A stretch of DNA of 64,000 bases, taken from Chitinophagaceae bacterium. GTDB taxonomy: Bacteria; Bacteroidota; Bacteroidia; Chitinophagales; Chitinophagaceae. The notes under the pieces are model-generated. The model searched no databases and had not been told where the DNA came from. It saw only the letters and a program-made list of their open reading frames with translations. Below are positions 35,315 through 44,527 of the stretch, one piece after another (position 1 is the stretch's first letter; each line of letters opens with the position of its first letter). A program made the position numbers and the translations under genes. The DNA lies in contig JALHNJ010000001.1 in assembly GCA_022843585.1 (NCBI GenBank), positions 1,302,001 through 1,366,000 of the forward strand. The letters run 5' to 3'.

Positions 35315-36049
35315 TTATTGCAACTGCCGCTTATACAACTGCACCGCATTTTCAAATCCCAAATACAAAGCATCACATACCAATGCATGTCCAATACTCA
35401 CTTCATCCAACCACGGAATATGTTGCTTAAAGAATTTCAGGTTTTGCAAATCCAGATCATGTCCGGCATTTAATCCCAATCCCAATTCCCTTGCTTTAAT
35501 AGCTGCATCAACATAAGGTTTCACTGCCGACTCCCGTCCTGAGCCTGTCGAAGGGGCCACTCCGAACTCTCTTGCATATCTTTCCGTGTATAATTCAATT
35601 CTATCCGTTCCCGTTGCAGCAGCACCTTCTACCATTTTAATATCAGGGTCAACAAAAATGGAGACTCGGATGCCAGCTTTTTTAAAAACACTAATAATAT
35701 CTCGTAGGTAATCTTTATTCTTAATGGTATCCCAGCCATGATCAGATGTTAATTGTCCCAATGTATCCGGCACTAATGTTACCTGGTCGGGTTTTGTTTC
35801 CAGCACCAGATCAACAAATTTTTGTTCGGTACAGTTGCCTTCAATATTAAACTCCGTAGTAATTATTTTTTTTATCTGCTGCACATCTTCATAGCGGATA
35901 TGGCGTTCATCAGGTCTGGGATGTACGGTTACGCCATCGCCACCAAAACGTTGTACATCTATAGCTGCTTTTACTACATCAGGATTATTGCCACCTCTTG
36001 AATTGCGCAGCGTAGCAAACTTGTTGATGTTCACAGAGAGTTTAGTCAT
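35315..36049 (-). CDS. pdxJ: Pyridoxine 5'-phosphate synthase
   Basis: PdxJ condenses 1-deoxyxylulose 5-phosphate with aminoacetone 3-phosphate to pyridoxine 5'-phosphate. The 244-residue protein starts MTKLSVNINKFATLRNSRGG and has VTVHPRPDERHIRYEDV, TEFNIEGN, VTLVPDTLGQLTSDHGW, LGLGLNAGHDLDL and IPWLDEVSIGHAL. In the loop at about residues 164-176 it carries an atypical APSTGSGRESA segment encoded by a repeat-like DNA insertion, giving about six residues more than relatives I recall. The insertion keeps the frame and avoids the active-site motifs. The frame is open to 36064, but MTKL is the conserved start. Confidence 0.95.
   Translation of the reverse strand: MTKLSVNINKFATLRNSRGGNNPDVVKAAIDVQRFGGDGVTVHPRPDERHIRYEDVQQIKKIITTEFNIEGNCTEQKFVDLVLETKPDQVTLVPDTLGQLTSDHGWDTIKNKDYLRDIISVFKKAGIRVSIFVDPDIKMVEGAAATGTDRIELYTERYAREFGVAPSTGSGRESAVKPYVDAAIKARELGLGLNAGHDLDLQNLKFFKQHIPWLDEVSIGHALVCDALYLGFENAVQLYKRQLQ
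35524..35558. repeat. REP-like palindromic repeat inserted in pdxJ
   Basis: The stretch contains CCTGAGCCTGTCGAAGG, which I recognise from memory as a widely dispersed bacterial repetitive motif (complement CCTTCGACAGGCTCAGG), flanked by GACTCCCG. Similar AGTCGGGAGT strings occur between genes near 56195-56205 and 60302-60312. Confidence 0.55.
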
Positions 36050-36067
36050 GCAACAAAAATACAATTC

Positions 36068-36955
36068 CTATAGCTCTTTCCATGTATGGTCGGCCAGCAA
36101 TTGTACAGCAGCTACAAATTTTTTAAAAGGTCCCGATGACCCCCATTCTTTTGGAGATACTAAGGAGAGTAAATGGGTGTCGTCCTGTTTTTGATAGAGA
36201 TAATAAGTCTGCCCTATATTGGGTGTGAAAGAAAGTTTAGCACTGTAAATACTAAGTGATAAATCTTTTCTCTTTTGTATTTCATGGGCCTGGAGTGCCA
36301 ATAATTCTATCTGCTTACGGATTTGTTCAAGCTGCATATTTGTTTGCTCTTCCATGGCCGTAAGAGCCTTGTGTTTTATCACTCCTTCTTCCGTTGCTTT
36401 TATAACCGCACCCGATACAGATGCAGAATAAGGCAGCACACTTAATTGTTTATGATAAATCTCCGAATTACTATAAGCTGTTCCTTCGTTATTAATTCCC
36501 TGCTGTGTAATTTTTAAATATCCATTCGGTAATATTTCATGCAATACATGCAGCACTACTTCTCCTTTTTTATAAAAATGAATTTCAAAGCTGATGCTAT
36601 CCCGGAAACTGGCCTGTACTTTATCGGCCACTTCTAATTTTTCAAAATCGTTAACTCCGCCATCTGCATTTATTTTATAGGCCGAAGCATAAGCCTTGTT
36701 TTCAATCGAAACCCAGTTGTGATATATATTTAATTCTTTTGTGTCAGCAATTGCTTCTATCCTATAAATACCACTTTTAGGTCTTTCCCCTATTTCATAC
36801 GTTCCCTTTTCAGGAAATAGTTGCCACGCTGCCAGAAAATTATATGCCTTTACCAAGTTGACTGATTTAGTTTTTGAATGAATTATTGATAAACAAATTA
36901 AGCTGGTAAAGGTTTTGTTTTTTGAAAAATTCAAAGTAAAATAAAGGCCATTCAC
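36068..36955 (-). CDS. DUF2452 domain-containing protein
   Basis: This protein of up to 295 residues matches DUF2452 in its last about 120 residues: QIRKQIELLALQAHEIQKR coiled helix, then SIYSAKLSFTPNIGQTYYLYQ and LLSLVSPKEWG. The first part (GTYEIGERPKSGIYRIEAIA, FEIHFYKKGEVVLHVLHEILPNGYLKITQQG) resembles a beta-sheet domain. No ATG occurs between 36955 and deep in the gene, so the start is either 36955 or an internal TTG near VKAYNFLAAW. Function is unknown. It lies 18 nt upstream of pdxJ on the same strand. Confidence 0.75.
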   Translation of the reverse strand: MNGLYFTLNFSKNKTFTSLICLSIIHSKTKSVNLVKAYNFLAAWQLFPEKGTYEIGERPKSGIYRIEAIADTKELNIYHNWVSIENKAYASAYKINADGGVNDFEKLEVADKVQASFRDSISFEIHFYKKGEVVLHVLHEILPNGYLKITQQGINNEGTAYSNSEIYHKQLSVLPYSASVSGAVIKATEEGVIKHKALTAMEEQTNMQLEQIRKQIELLALQAHEIQKRKDLSLSIYSAKLSFTPNIGQTYYLYQKQDDTHLLSLVSPKEWGSSGPFKKFVAAVQLLADHTWKEL

Positions 36956-37017
36956 CGATTTCTGTAGTAACGGCTGACTTTATTAATTATCTTTAACCGG
37001 ATAAATTATAGTTATAG

Positions 37018-38082
37018 ATGAAAAGCTATTTTGGCAATTATTTTATTTCTGGCAGTATACCTTTTGAGTCAACCGTTTTGATTTTTGATAAGAACCTGAG
37101 TATTGGATACAAAAGGGCAGATGGCAGCAATGCTATGGAAAGCTGGCAGTTGAATGATGTGGAAGCCAGTTTTGATTTTGGCCGCCAGTCATCCAAACTT
37201 CGTAATAATAAATATCCGGGTGCAGAATTATTGATAGAAGGAAATGATGCCAGCAATTTTATTCAGTCGCTACAGGCAGAACATAAAAAGCCCTGGCATC
37301 AAAAGAGTAGTGGTAAAGAATGGATAAGAAACGGAGCTCTTTTAATTGGAATATTTGGTTTATTGTTTTTGCTCTACCTGCTTATTGTTCCCTGGCTGGC
37401 AGAAAAAATGGCGGGTAAAATTTCTACTACTACAGAAAAGCAATTGGGCGATGCGGCTTATGATGCAATGGGTCTTTCCGGCAGTGAAGACACGACTGCC
37501 AGTTATATCGTCAATGAATTTTTTGGAGCAATGGATGTGTCCACCGCTTACAGCATTCGAATTACCGTGGTGAATGATAATGTAGTAAATGCTTTTGCTT
37601 TGCCTGGTGGTCGTATTGTTATTTACAGTGCTTTGTTAAAACAAATTAAATCATACCCTGAACTTGCAGCTCTGTTGAGCCATGAGTTCATCCATGTAAA
37701 TAATAAACATTCCACTAAATCTATTTTCCGGCGCTTAGGTTCAAAAGTGTTTATAGGTTTATTGTTTGGCCGCTTTGGAACGGTTACTTCTGTATTGGTC
37801 GATCATGCAGATAATCTTAAATCACTAAAATATTCAAGACGGTTAGAGAAAGAAGCAGATATGGATGGGCTGAATATTCTTTCGCAAAGAAATATCGACC
37901 CCCAGGGATTTGTTGACTTATTTGAAAATTTGAAGCAGGCCTCTCCCGGCTCTTCACTCCCGGAGTTTTTGGGTAGCCATCCTGATATTGATAATCGCAT
38001 CGGATATATTAAAGAAGCGTCAAAAAATATAACGGTGAAGGAAAATGAACAACTAAAAGCTATTTTTGAAAAATTAAAATAA
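37018..38082 (+). CDS. M48 family metallopeptidase, membrane-anchored
   Basis: This 354-residue zinc peptidase has a soluble N-terminal part of about 95 residues, a membrane helix at about 103-122 (GALLIGIFGLLFLLYLLIVPW), and an M48 peptidase domain with the zinc motif HEFIH (His222, His226) and the third ligand Glu in EKEADMDGLNIL. NAFALPGGRIVIYSALL is the usual pre-motif sheet. It probably faces the periplasm and trims damaged or envelope proteins. It is followed 7 nt after its stop by a YbjQ family gene. Confidence 0.92.
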   Translation: MKSYFGNYFISGSIPFESTVLIFDKNLSIGYKRADGSNAMESWQLNDVEASFDFGRQSSKLRNNKYPGAELLIEGNDASNFIQSLQAEHKKPWHQKSSGKEWIRNGALLIGIFGLLFLLYLLIVPWLAEKMAGKISTTTEKQLGDAAYDAMGLSGSEDTTASYIVNEFFGAMDVSTAYSIRITVVNDNVVNAFALPGGRIVIYSALLKQIKSYPELAALLSHEFIHVNNKHSTKSIFRRLGSKVFIGLLFGRFGTVTSVLVDHADNLKSLKYSRRLEKEADMDGLNILSQRNIDPQGFVDLFENLKQASPGSSLPEFLGSHPDIDNRIGYIKEASKNITVKENEQLKAIFEKLK

Positions 38083-38089
38083 ACCACAC

Positions 38090-38407
38090 ATGCTTATTAC
38101 AACAACAAGTTCGGTTGACGGAAGACCCGTACAAGAATACCTCGGTGTTATCAATGCACAAAGTATCATTGGTGCTAATATCTTCAAAGATATTTTCGCA
38201 GGCTTGCGGGATGTTTTTGGTGGCAGAAGTAAAACCTATGAAAAAGTGTTAGAGCAAGCTAAAGAAGATGCGCTGCGGGAGTTAGCAGAAAAAGCACAGG
38301 CAATGGGTGCTAACGGCATTTTGGGTGTTGACCTTGATTTTGAAACGATCGGGAGTGGGGGCAGTATGTTAATGGTAATTGCTACCGGTACAGCAGTGAA
38401 ATTATAA
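38090..38407 (+). CDS. YbjQ / UPF0145 family protein
   Basis: This 105-residue cytosolic protein matches the YbjQ (heavy-metal-binding-like) family: MLITTTSSVDGRPVQEYLGVINAQSI, GANIFKDIFAGLRDVFGGRS, the charged helix with AKEDALRELAEKAQAMGAN, and LGVDLDFETIG. Members form pentamers and their role is unknown. It lies 7 nt after the M48 stop, in an operon. Confidence 0.93.
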   Translation: MLITTTSSVDGRPVQEYLGVINAQSIIGANIFKDIFAGLRDVFGGRSKTYEKVLEQAKEDALRELAEKAQAMGANGILGVDLDFETIGSGGSMLMVIATGTAVKL

Positions 38408-38421
38408 TGCTAAAATATAGT

Positions 38422-38460
38422 GAAGCTTGCGATGCAAATTATTTGGTCGCAAGCTTCCTG
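38422..38460. terminator. Terminator-like hairpin between convergent genes
   Basis: GAAGCTTGCGA (38422-38432) pairs perfectly with TCGCAAGCTTC (38447-38457) around a 14-nt loop. The T tract is short (CTGTTTATT), so it may be a weak bidirectional terminator. Confidence 0.55.
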
Positions 38461-38496
38461 TTTATTGGGCTCGCCTAAGGCTAAATTCCTTATAAC

Positions 38497-38787
38497 TTAC
38501 ATTCTGCTCTGGAATTGATCATTCTTCGATAGTTCTTCTTCTATCACACCGTGCAGGTTACTTTCGCTTATTAATATCCATTGGGGTAATTGGGCTGGCA
38601 TTATTTTCCATTCTGTTTCTTTTTTCTCCATGGTAAAAAGAATCCGATTGCCTCTTTCATCACTAACGTTAACGCTAAAGGCTCCACTATCCGGGCTGTT
38701 TAATTTTCTGAAATTAAACTCCCGTTGCCTGTCGCCTGCTTTAAATTGGCGGGAAAACTGTATCATCTTCACAAATCTTACTTGCAT
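38497..38787 (-). CDS. Small hypothetical protein
   Basis: This cytosolic protein of up to 96 residues has no signal peptide. A second start, MIQFSRQF at 38766, is equally possible. The sequence alternates charged beta strands (REFNFRKLN, GAFSVNVSDERGNRILFTM, EWKIMPAQLPQWI) and ends in a helix, suggesting a small sheet domain. The family is not recognised. Confidence 0.6.
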   Translation of the reverse strand: MQVRFVKMIQFSRQFKAGDRQREFNFRKLNSPDSGAFSVNVSDERGNRILFTMEKKETEWKIMPAQLPQWILISESNLHGVIEEELSKNDQFQSRM

Positions 38788-38917
38788 AGCCTATTGATTT
38801 TTGGACAGAATACTCATCAATTAGTATGCTAATACTATTTTTTGGGGATAAGTTTCCTTACAAAAATTGATTATTGATAAAATGGAGAAACGATACAACA
38901 AGAATTATAAGTTGTGA

Positions 38918-41536
38918 TTATTTTATAAGCGTAACAACTCCTTTTTGGAAATAAGCAGCCCCCGTATAGTCAATTGCTTTTACAACCCATACAAAAGTGT
39001 TGGTGGCTTGCAGATGACCGTTCACTCTTCCATCCCAGCCTTGTCCATCTACACGAGTGGTAAAGAGTAGTTGCCCCCAGCGGTTATAGATGCTAAAGTA
39101 TTCAATAGATCTTATGCCAACGGCAATTGGGCGAACAACATCATTGAGTCCATCATTATTGGGTGTAAAACCCGTAGGAACAAAAATAGTAGGCGGTGTT
39201 TTATAAACTTTTATATTGATAAATGCAGAATCACGGCAACCTTCTTCGCTAAAGCCAACCACTTTGTAACGGGTGTCTTCACTGCTAATGGAGAATATTG
39301 CCACTGGGTTTGGAATATTAGTAGCAGAAAGCACCCCCTGGGGCGACCATTGATAAGCTACAGCACCGGTTGCGTTTAATTGTAAAGGTTGGCCGGCTAT
39401 TACGGCGGTATCATTACCGGCAGACACATTCATTTTGGGATTTACTGTAACAGTAACAGTATCTTTTGATGGTTTAGGGCAACCGCTCAATAAATTATAA
39501 ACCGTCAACACATAATCGGTTGTTCTTGGAGGATACCCAATAGGGTTTAAAACAGAGGCGTTCATTACCCTGTTCGGTGGCGACCAGCTCCACGAAGTTC
39601 CATCGGTACTGCCATTTAGTTGTGCGGCCGTATTATAACAAATAGAAAAATCTTCGCCGGCGTTTACTGACGGATAAGGCACCGTACTTACAACCACATT
39701 TTCCGTAGCAGTACATCCTCCAATTCTTGCCGTTACGATGTAATTAGTTTGTTGATTATTGGTAAAAGCAAAAGGGCTTTTTACTGTGGGATCTATAATT
39801 TGCGATGCAGGTGTCCAAGAAAACTGTAAGCCATCTGAAATTGTTCGAAGTTGTATAGTATCACCACGGCAGATTATCGTATCGTTCATTGGTTGCAGCG
39901 TAACAAAATTTACTACTTGCACTTTAACTGAATCTGTATTGATACAACCATCTTCATTTAAAGTAACATAGTAAGTAGTAGTGGTAGTTGGAGAAACAGT
40001 AGGGGAGGATGTATTGGGATTAATAATATTTACCAACGGTAACCAGCTAAACACTCCGGTACCACTTGCCTGCAACATCACATTATCGTTAATGCAAATC
40101 AATGTGTCTTTAAATGATAATGCAATAGGGGGTTTGTCAATTATAAAAACATCTTTCGTAATGGTATCTCTGCAACCTCTTGTATCGGTAGCAATTAATC
40201 GTACATTTTTTATACCAATTGCCGGATAAGTGTAGGTTGGATTTTGTATAGATGATACATCTGTTGAGGTAGATGGTTCTCCAAAGTCCCAGCGCCATGA
40301 ATTGGGAGTGCCGTGTACAGAGGTAGTGCCATCCAAAAAATTAGTTGGTTTGGTAAGACAAATACCGGTGGATGTAAAGTTGGGGACAAAACCCGGAAAT
40401 ACTCTGATAGTAGAAGTAGTTGAATCGGTACAAGGTTGACCACGGTTAATAACCAACTTCACAGTATAAACGCCAATCATTGGGAAAGTGTAAGTCGCAA
40501 CGGGTCCGGAGAATGAATAAATGTTTGCATTTGCGTCGTTGTAAAATTCCCAGTCAGTAGAAATTATTAATGGGCTGTTAGATTGATTGGTTAATGTAAT
40601 TGTTTGGGTATTTTTACAGAGAAGGTATTCCGGTAATAGTGATGCTGCAGCAATATTGCAATCGGCTACCTGTATTTGTACATCTTTTCTTTGCCTTGCA
40701 ATTACTACTCCGTCTCTTATTTCTTCTACACAAACAGTAATAACATAGGTTCCCTGACCTGGAGCAATCCCGGTTACAAGCCCAGTGGTAGGATTAATTT
40801 GAACCGCTGCACCTAACGGTGTAGTGCTGGAAAAGGAAGGCTGATTATAGGGAACGGAAGGAAAAGGCGGAGGTCCGGTAGGTGTAGAATTACCACCTGC
40901 ACTTGTACTTGCATAGGCTTCACAAAATGAATATCGCAGTTCATCGCCATCGGCATCTTCTGCTGCAAAACTGTAGGTAAAATCATTTTCAGCACAAATC
41001 ACTACAAGGTCGCTTCCGGTAAAAATGGCGCTGTTATTTTCAGGACCATCTGCTACTGGTGTTATGCCTGGTATTTCGGCAGTATATGTGGCACCAACCT
41101 GGCTTGAACCCGGCGCAAGATTATCGATACCATCGATCCTGTAATTGACCTGGCTTGAAATTATATACCCTCCTGCGGATGCAGGAAGCGAGACAGTAAA
41201 ATTATAATAGGCTACATCATAACAAACTTGCGGAGGATTAGTAATGCAAGGATCAGGGTTAGTGATGCTAATATTATCCTGGCTACTAATGTTGACAGTG
41301 AAATCATTTATTCTTGTTCCGTTTGTTTTATCAAAAATTGAAATCCAGGTAGGGTTAGGAAACTGGCGATTACTTCCACAGCGCTGTAATAATCTAAGTG
41401 TAACGGCATATTGATATTGCCCGTTATTTACTCCCACTAGTCTATAATACATTTCCCCTCCGGTAATATGGCTGGCTCTGGTTGCAAGGGGAAGAGCAAC
41501 CAGCAATAGTATTGTATAAAGTAATTTTCGAAGCAT
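38918..41536 (-). CDS. Large secreted PKD-domain protein with type B T9SS sorting domain
   Basis: This 872-residue surface or secreted protein has a signal peptide (MLRKLLYTILLLVALPLATRA) and an N-terminal SHITGGEMYYRLVG domain typical of gliding-motility-associated proteins. PKD or Ig-like domains follow, with Trp-containing units (STDWEFYN, NSWRWDFGEPS, GVFSWLPL, QFSWTPAS, TSWSWSPPN, AYQWSPQG). The last about 85 residues are a CHU_C type B sorting domain: FVPTGFTPNNDGLNDVVRP, YFSIYNRWGQLLF and GWDGRVNG. It is exported through the Sec and type IX systems. Ligand unknown. Confidence 0.93.
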   Translation of the reverse strand: MLRKLLYTILLLVALPLATRASHITGGEMYYRLVGVNNGQYQYAVTLRLLQRCGSNRQFPNPTWISIFDKTNGTRINDFTVNISSQDNISITNPDPCITNPPQVCYDVAYYNFTVSLPASAGGYIISSQVNYRIDGIDNLAPGSSQVGATYTAEIPGITPVADGPENNSAIFTGSDLVVICAENDFTYSFAAEDADGDELRYSFCEAYASTSAGGNSTPTGPPPFPSVPYNQPSFSSTTPLGAAVQINPTTGLVTGIAPGQGTYVITVCVEEIRDGVVIARQRKDVQIQVADCNIAAASLLPEYLLCKNTQTITLTNQSNSPLIISTDWEFYNDANANIYSFSGPVATYTFPMIGVYTVKLVINRGQPCTDSTTSTIRVFPGFVPNFTSTGICLTKPTNFLDGTTSVHGTPNSWRWDFGEPSTSTDVSSIQNPTYTYPAIGIKNVRLIATDTRGCRDTITKDVFIIDKPPIALSFKDTLICINDNVMLQASGTGVFSWLPLVNIINPNTSSPTVSPTTTTTYYVTLNEDGCINTDSVKVQVVNFVTLQPMNDTIICRGDTIQLRTISDGLQFSWTPASQIIDPTVKSPFAFTNNQQTNYIVTARIGGCTATENVVVSTVPYPSVNAGEDFSICYNTAAQLNGSTDGTSWSWSPPNRVMNASVLNPIGYPPRTTDYVLTVYNLLSGCPKPSKDTVTVTVNPKMNVSAGNDTAVIAGQPLQLNATGAVAYQWSPQGVLSATNIPNPVAIFSISSEDTRYKVVGFSEEGCRDSAFINIKVYKTPPTIFVPTGFTPNNDGLNDVVRPIAVGIRSIEYFSIYNRWGQLLFTTRVDGQGWDGRVNGHLQATNTFVWVVKAIDYTGAAYFQKGVVTLIK

Positions 41537-41723
41537 CGCTTCTTTCTGTTTAGAGCCAGGAGAAAACCGTCTTTATAAAGGTAAGTATATAAACGAACGG
41601 ATGAAAGAGTTGGATGTAAGCCCAGAAAAGCCTTTTTTAAGCTTCCAACTAATTGATTTTAACAGGCGTCTCACTAAAGTCAAAGCAATAAATGACTATT
41701 TTTAAGACATAACTATTTCTAAT

Positions 41724-42215
41724 ATGAAGCTTGTTTTGCTATTCGCCTTGTTTTTATCTACAGCCGCGGCTGCGCAGGAATGCAAATTAATTAAGGAGAC
41801 AGACCCTTACACAAAGGAAACCTTGCTTTCAACCGGTTTCATTTTTGTAACGGGTGGATCAGTAACTGTTGATGCAAATAGCAAAGAAATTGATGTGCTG
41901 TTTTCAATTGCCGGTGCAGATAAATGTTATGATAATAATTCTACTGCTGTTATTTACTTTGAAGGCTCAAAAGTAAAAACAACTTTGCGTAATGGTGGTA
42001 CTATGAACTGTGAAGGGCTTTTTCATTTTATATTTAAAAATGCAGCAAGTACAACAGCCGTGCTGAAGAAAATTACTACGCAAAAGATAACACATATTGT
42101 TTTTACTGGAAATAACAAAAAAGAAACTACACTTAGTATTTCTCCGCAGCAACAAGACGCATTAGTACTATTGGCTAATTGCCTTGTAACTGATGCAAAA
42201 ACCCTGATAAAATAA
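41724..42215 (+). CDS. Hypothetical exported protein
   Basis: This 163-residue protein has a clear signal peptide (MKLVLLFALFLSTAAAAQ). The mature part has Cys residues (ECKLIKE, DKCYDNN, MNCEGLF, NCLV) and a beta-rich pattern. The YFEGSKVKTTLRNGGTMNCEGLFHF segment is the most distinctive. No family is recognised. It is divergent from the PKD gene. Confidence 0.65.
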   Translation: MKLVLLFALFLSTAAAAQECKLIKETDPYTKETLLSTGFIFVTGGSVTVDANSKEIDVLFSIAGADKCYDNNSTAVIYFEGSKVKTTLRNGGTMNCEGLFHFIFKNAASTTAVLKKITTQKITHIVFTGNNKKETTLSISPQQQDALVLLANCLVTDAKTLIK

Positions 42216-42440
42216 GTCTTATAACAGGGAATTAAAATAAACACTTAGTATTTGTAAGGAAATTTGTAAGTAGTTGTAGTTGTAGCAATGACACCAGAAT
42301 GGTGTAATAAACTATTTTCTATTGCAGCTAAAATTCCGTTCTTGCACCAAGAGAAATAACAATAAGTATTTTTCCTATAAGAAACCCAATCCTTTGAAAT
42401 CCGTGTCCAATTCCTAATGTTAAGCGCTAATCTCAACCCT

Positions 42441-42881
42441 ATGAAAAACCAACTAAGTGCTGTCGTACCCGGAGTTTTCACCAACGGTCTATCATTGCAG
42501 CAATTGGTAAACCGGTTCGTAAGCAGTTCGCAAGAAATGGCAAATCGCAACAACGTAATTGTTGTAAATGAATTGCCGGGGGATTTGATCATAACCGCCG
42601 ACGAAAACAAAGTAGTCCCCGTTATTGTTGAACTGCTTACAGCCGTTGTTTTAAATGGAAAAAATACTAACATACATGTTAGTGCCGACAGGTATAGAGA
42701 TATTGTTATCCTCAACATCCAGGATAGAAATAACAATAATGGTTATGCATTAGCTTTCAGTATTATGTCCGTTGAACAGCAGGCAGCTGCGACAGGCGGT
42801 TCTCTCACTATTGATGGTAAACAGAAAAAAGTGGCCACTATTTCATTCAGCTTCCCAATTTATTTACAGCAAACAGCGTAA
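42441..42881 (+). CDS. Orphan HATPase-like protein (histidine kinase ATPase fold only)
   Basis: This protein of about 146 residues resembles the lone ATP-binding domain of a histidine kinase. LQQLVNRFVSSSQEMANRNNV corresponds to the lead-in, NELPGDLIITADENKVVPVIVELLTAVVLNG to the N-box helix, and YALAFSIMSVEQQAAATGGSLTID to the G2/F-box region. The Asn of the N box and the DxG box are poorly conserved, so ATP binding is doubtful. No dimerisation domain or sensor is present. Start MKNQLS (42441) is chosen over an earlier Met at 42417. Confidence 0.6.
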   Translation: MKNQLSAVVPGVFTNGLSLQQLVNRFVSSSQEMANRNNVIVVNELPGDLIITADENKVVPVIVELLTAVVLNGKNTNIHVSADRYRDIVILNIQDRNNNNGYALAFSIMSVEQQAAATGGSLTIDGKQKKVATISFSFPIYLQQTA

Positions 42882-42891
42882 GAAAATACAA

Positions 42892-43488
42892 CTAACGGAA
42901 AGTGCCTGACAGTGTAAAGCAGGCCCTATTGTTGATCTTATAGAAAACCTGGCCGTTTATTTTTCTGATGGTTCTGCTTTTTTCTTTGTCTAATAATCTT
43001 CCTTTATTATCAAAGAATTGTGGCTGATCAAAAAAAGCTACTGTAAAATATTTTTCTTTTCGTTTTGAGCCAAGCTTATTGTGGCGTAGCGAAAGAAAGA
43101 CCATAAATTTTGCTTGTCCTCTTTCATGATAATCAAGGTTTGTTATCCAGGTGCAACGCATCTGTTTCATGTCTGCAAAAAGAGTAAGCATTTCGGCTAC
43201 ATTATATTGAAATGCTTGTAGTGTGTCTGCCAGGTTATTTTCACCCGGATTAAAATGATAAATGTAGCGGATGCTATCGGTGATAATTTCTATACCCACT
43301 TCATCATAATTTTTGTCCCGTACTTCAAATGAAAAAGGTTTCTCACGGTGTATTTTCTTGTACCGATCTTTAATGGAAACGAGTATGGCCTCGTTTTGTC
43401 GATAATAATCGGCTGTAAGTTCTCTGCTGGATGAACAGGATGCCAGGATGATACTTGCTGAAATAATATGTAGCAGATAATTTTTCAT
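42892..43488 (-). CDS. Hypothetical lipoprotein
   Basis: This 198-residue protein has a classical lipoprotein signal ending LASC (Cys at about 18). The rest is a charged helix (YYRQNEAILVSIKDRYKK) and a beta-rich region (GIEIITDSIRYIYHFNPGENN). No family is recognised. Its ATG overlaps the stop of the upstream gene by ATGA, so the two are translated from one mRNA. Confidence 0.65.
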   Translation of the reverse strand: MKNYLLHIISASIILASCSSSRELTADYYRQNEAILVSIKDRYKKIHREKPFSFEVRDKNYDEVGIEIITDSIRYIYHFNPGENNLADTLQAFQYNVAEMLTLFADMKQMRCTWITNLDYHERGQAKFMVFLSLRHNKLGSKRKEKYFTVAFFDQPQFFDNKGRLLDKEKSRTIRKINGQVFYKINNRACFTLSGTFR

Positions 43489-44399
43489 TTTACATTTGGC
43501 GCATAGGTAATTCCGAAAACAGCTTTACGTAATAATTTTGGTGATATCTGTTGCAATGATTTGATTCCATAATCCCAATAGATAATATTGATCTTCGTAT
43601 CATCCACTTTTTGAATATCCAGTAATAGTATATAATGAGTAGGAATGCTGAAACGGGAAGAAGTGTGTTTTTTGCGATATAGAAGTTTGTTGTTGAGATA
43701 TAGAAACACGGTGCCTCTTTGTAGTCGTTCTGCAATATGGCTGTACGGATCTTTTATCCACGGACGGATAAGATCGGTACCTCTTGCCCGTACTTTTAAT
43801 CTACACACTTTTCGCAGCATTCTATTGAACTTGGAGAAATTGGTAGATGCCCACAATGTATTTTCATCACCTTTATCAAAATTCAGGTTTACAAAATTCA
43901 GATAACCTTTAAACCGGTCTGCTAAACATAGAAACCACATTTGCGCAGCAGGATTTAAATCTAATGCGCCTTTATATTTTAGCAAACCAGCTTCTGCCAA
44001 AATCCCTTTGCCCGGTTTAAATTTCACATCGTTATAACTGGCTCTTCCTTCCTGGTAGAGTTTCAACATGAATTGGCAAAAGCCAAGCGGATCGTTTTTA
44101 AGTGGCAGATAAGTAAGCGCAGAGTAGGCACAAAAATTATTGGTACGGCCTTCATAAAATTTTAACGGGGATGTAGCAAAGCCTCTAAGGTTATCAAAAA
44201 AAACATCGGGATGCACATTTATCCAATATCTACTTGAATCGGTTCGCTGTACACTATCCAACCAGGCTTTTGCCTGTGATTGGGTAGATGTTTGAATGCT
44301 ATCTGTAAAATACCCGTAATTATTTTTTGCAGATGCCGTAGAGAGTCCTGTTAAAAACAGCAAAAGAAAAATAAGTATATGTGAGGTTGCTTGTTTCAT
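43485..44399 (-). CDS. Hypothetical exported protein, papain-like fold candidate
   Basis: This protein of about 304 residues has a signal peptide (MKQATSHILIFLLLFLTGLSTASA); the longer open frame to 44483 adds a second hydrophobic stretch and is less likely. NNFCAYSALTYL with Cys90, PTHYILLLDI with His255 and IIYWDYG with Asp276 are spaced as in C39 or other papain-like cysteine peptidases, but the resemblance is to motifs only. It is coupled by a 4-nt ATGA overlap to the downstream lipoprotein, which may be its partner. Confidence 0.6.
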   Translation of the reverse strand: MKQATSHILIFLLLFLTGLSTASAKNNYGYFTDSIQTSTQSQAKAWLDSVQRTDSSRYWINVHPDVFFDNLRGFATSPLKFYEGRTNNFCAYSALTYLPLKNDPLGFCQFMLKLYQEGRASYNDVKFKPGKGILAEAGLLKYKGALDLNPAAQMWFLCLADRFKGYLNFVNLNFDKGDENTLWASTNFSKFNRMLRKVCRLKVRARGTDLIRPWIKDPYSHIAERLQRGTVFLYLNNKLLYRKKHTSSRFSIPTHYILLLDIQKVDDTKINIIYWDYGIKSLQQISPKLLRKAVFGITYAPNVK

Positions 44400-44470
44400 T
44401 TTTGAGTATGCAGCAAAAATAGTTCCAGCAAGATATACTACTAAAATGAAAAATTTGGCTTTAGAATAAA

Positions 44471-44505
44471 TTAAAAAAACCATCCGCTAACTTGTGGATG
44501 GTTTT
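44471..44505 (-). terminator. Intrinsic terminator of ahcY
   Basis: A 10-bp stem (44476-44485 with 44496-44505) is followed on the minus strand by a run of seven T. It lies 22 nt after the ahcY stop. Confidence 0.85.
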
Positions 44506-44527
44506 ATACAAAATAAAATAATAGTTA

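Noticed and set aside
42245-42736. 163-codon open frame on the minus strand
   Set aside because: It mirrors the HATPase-like gene and has no recognisable domain.
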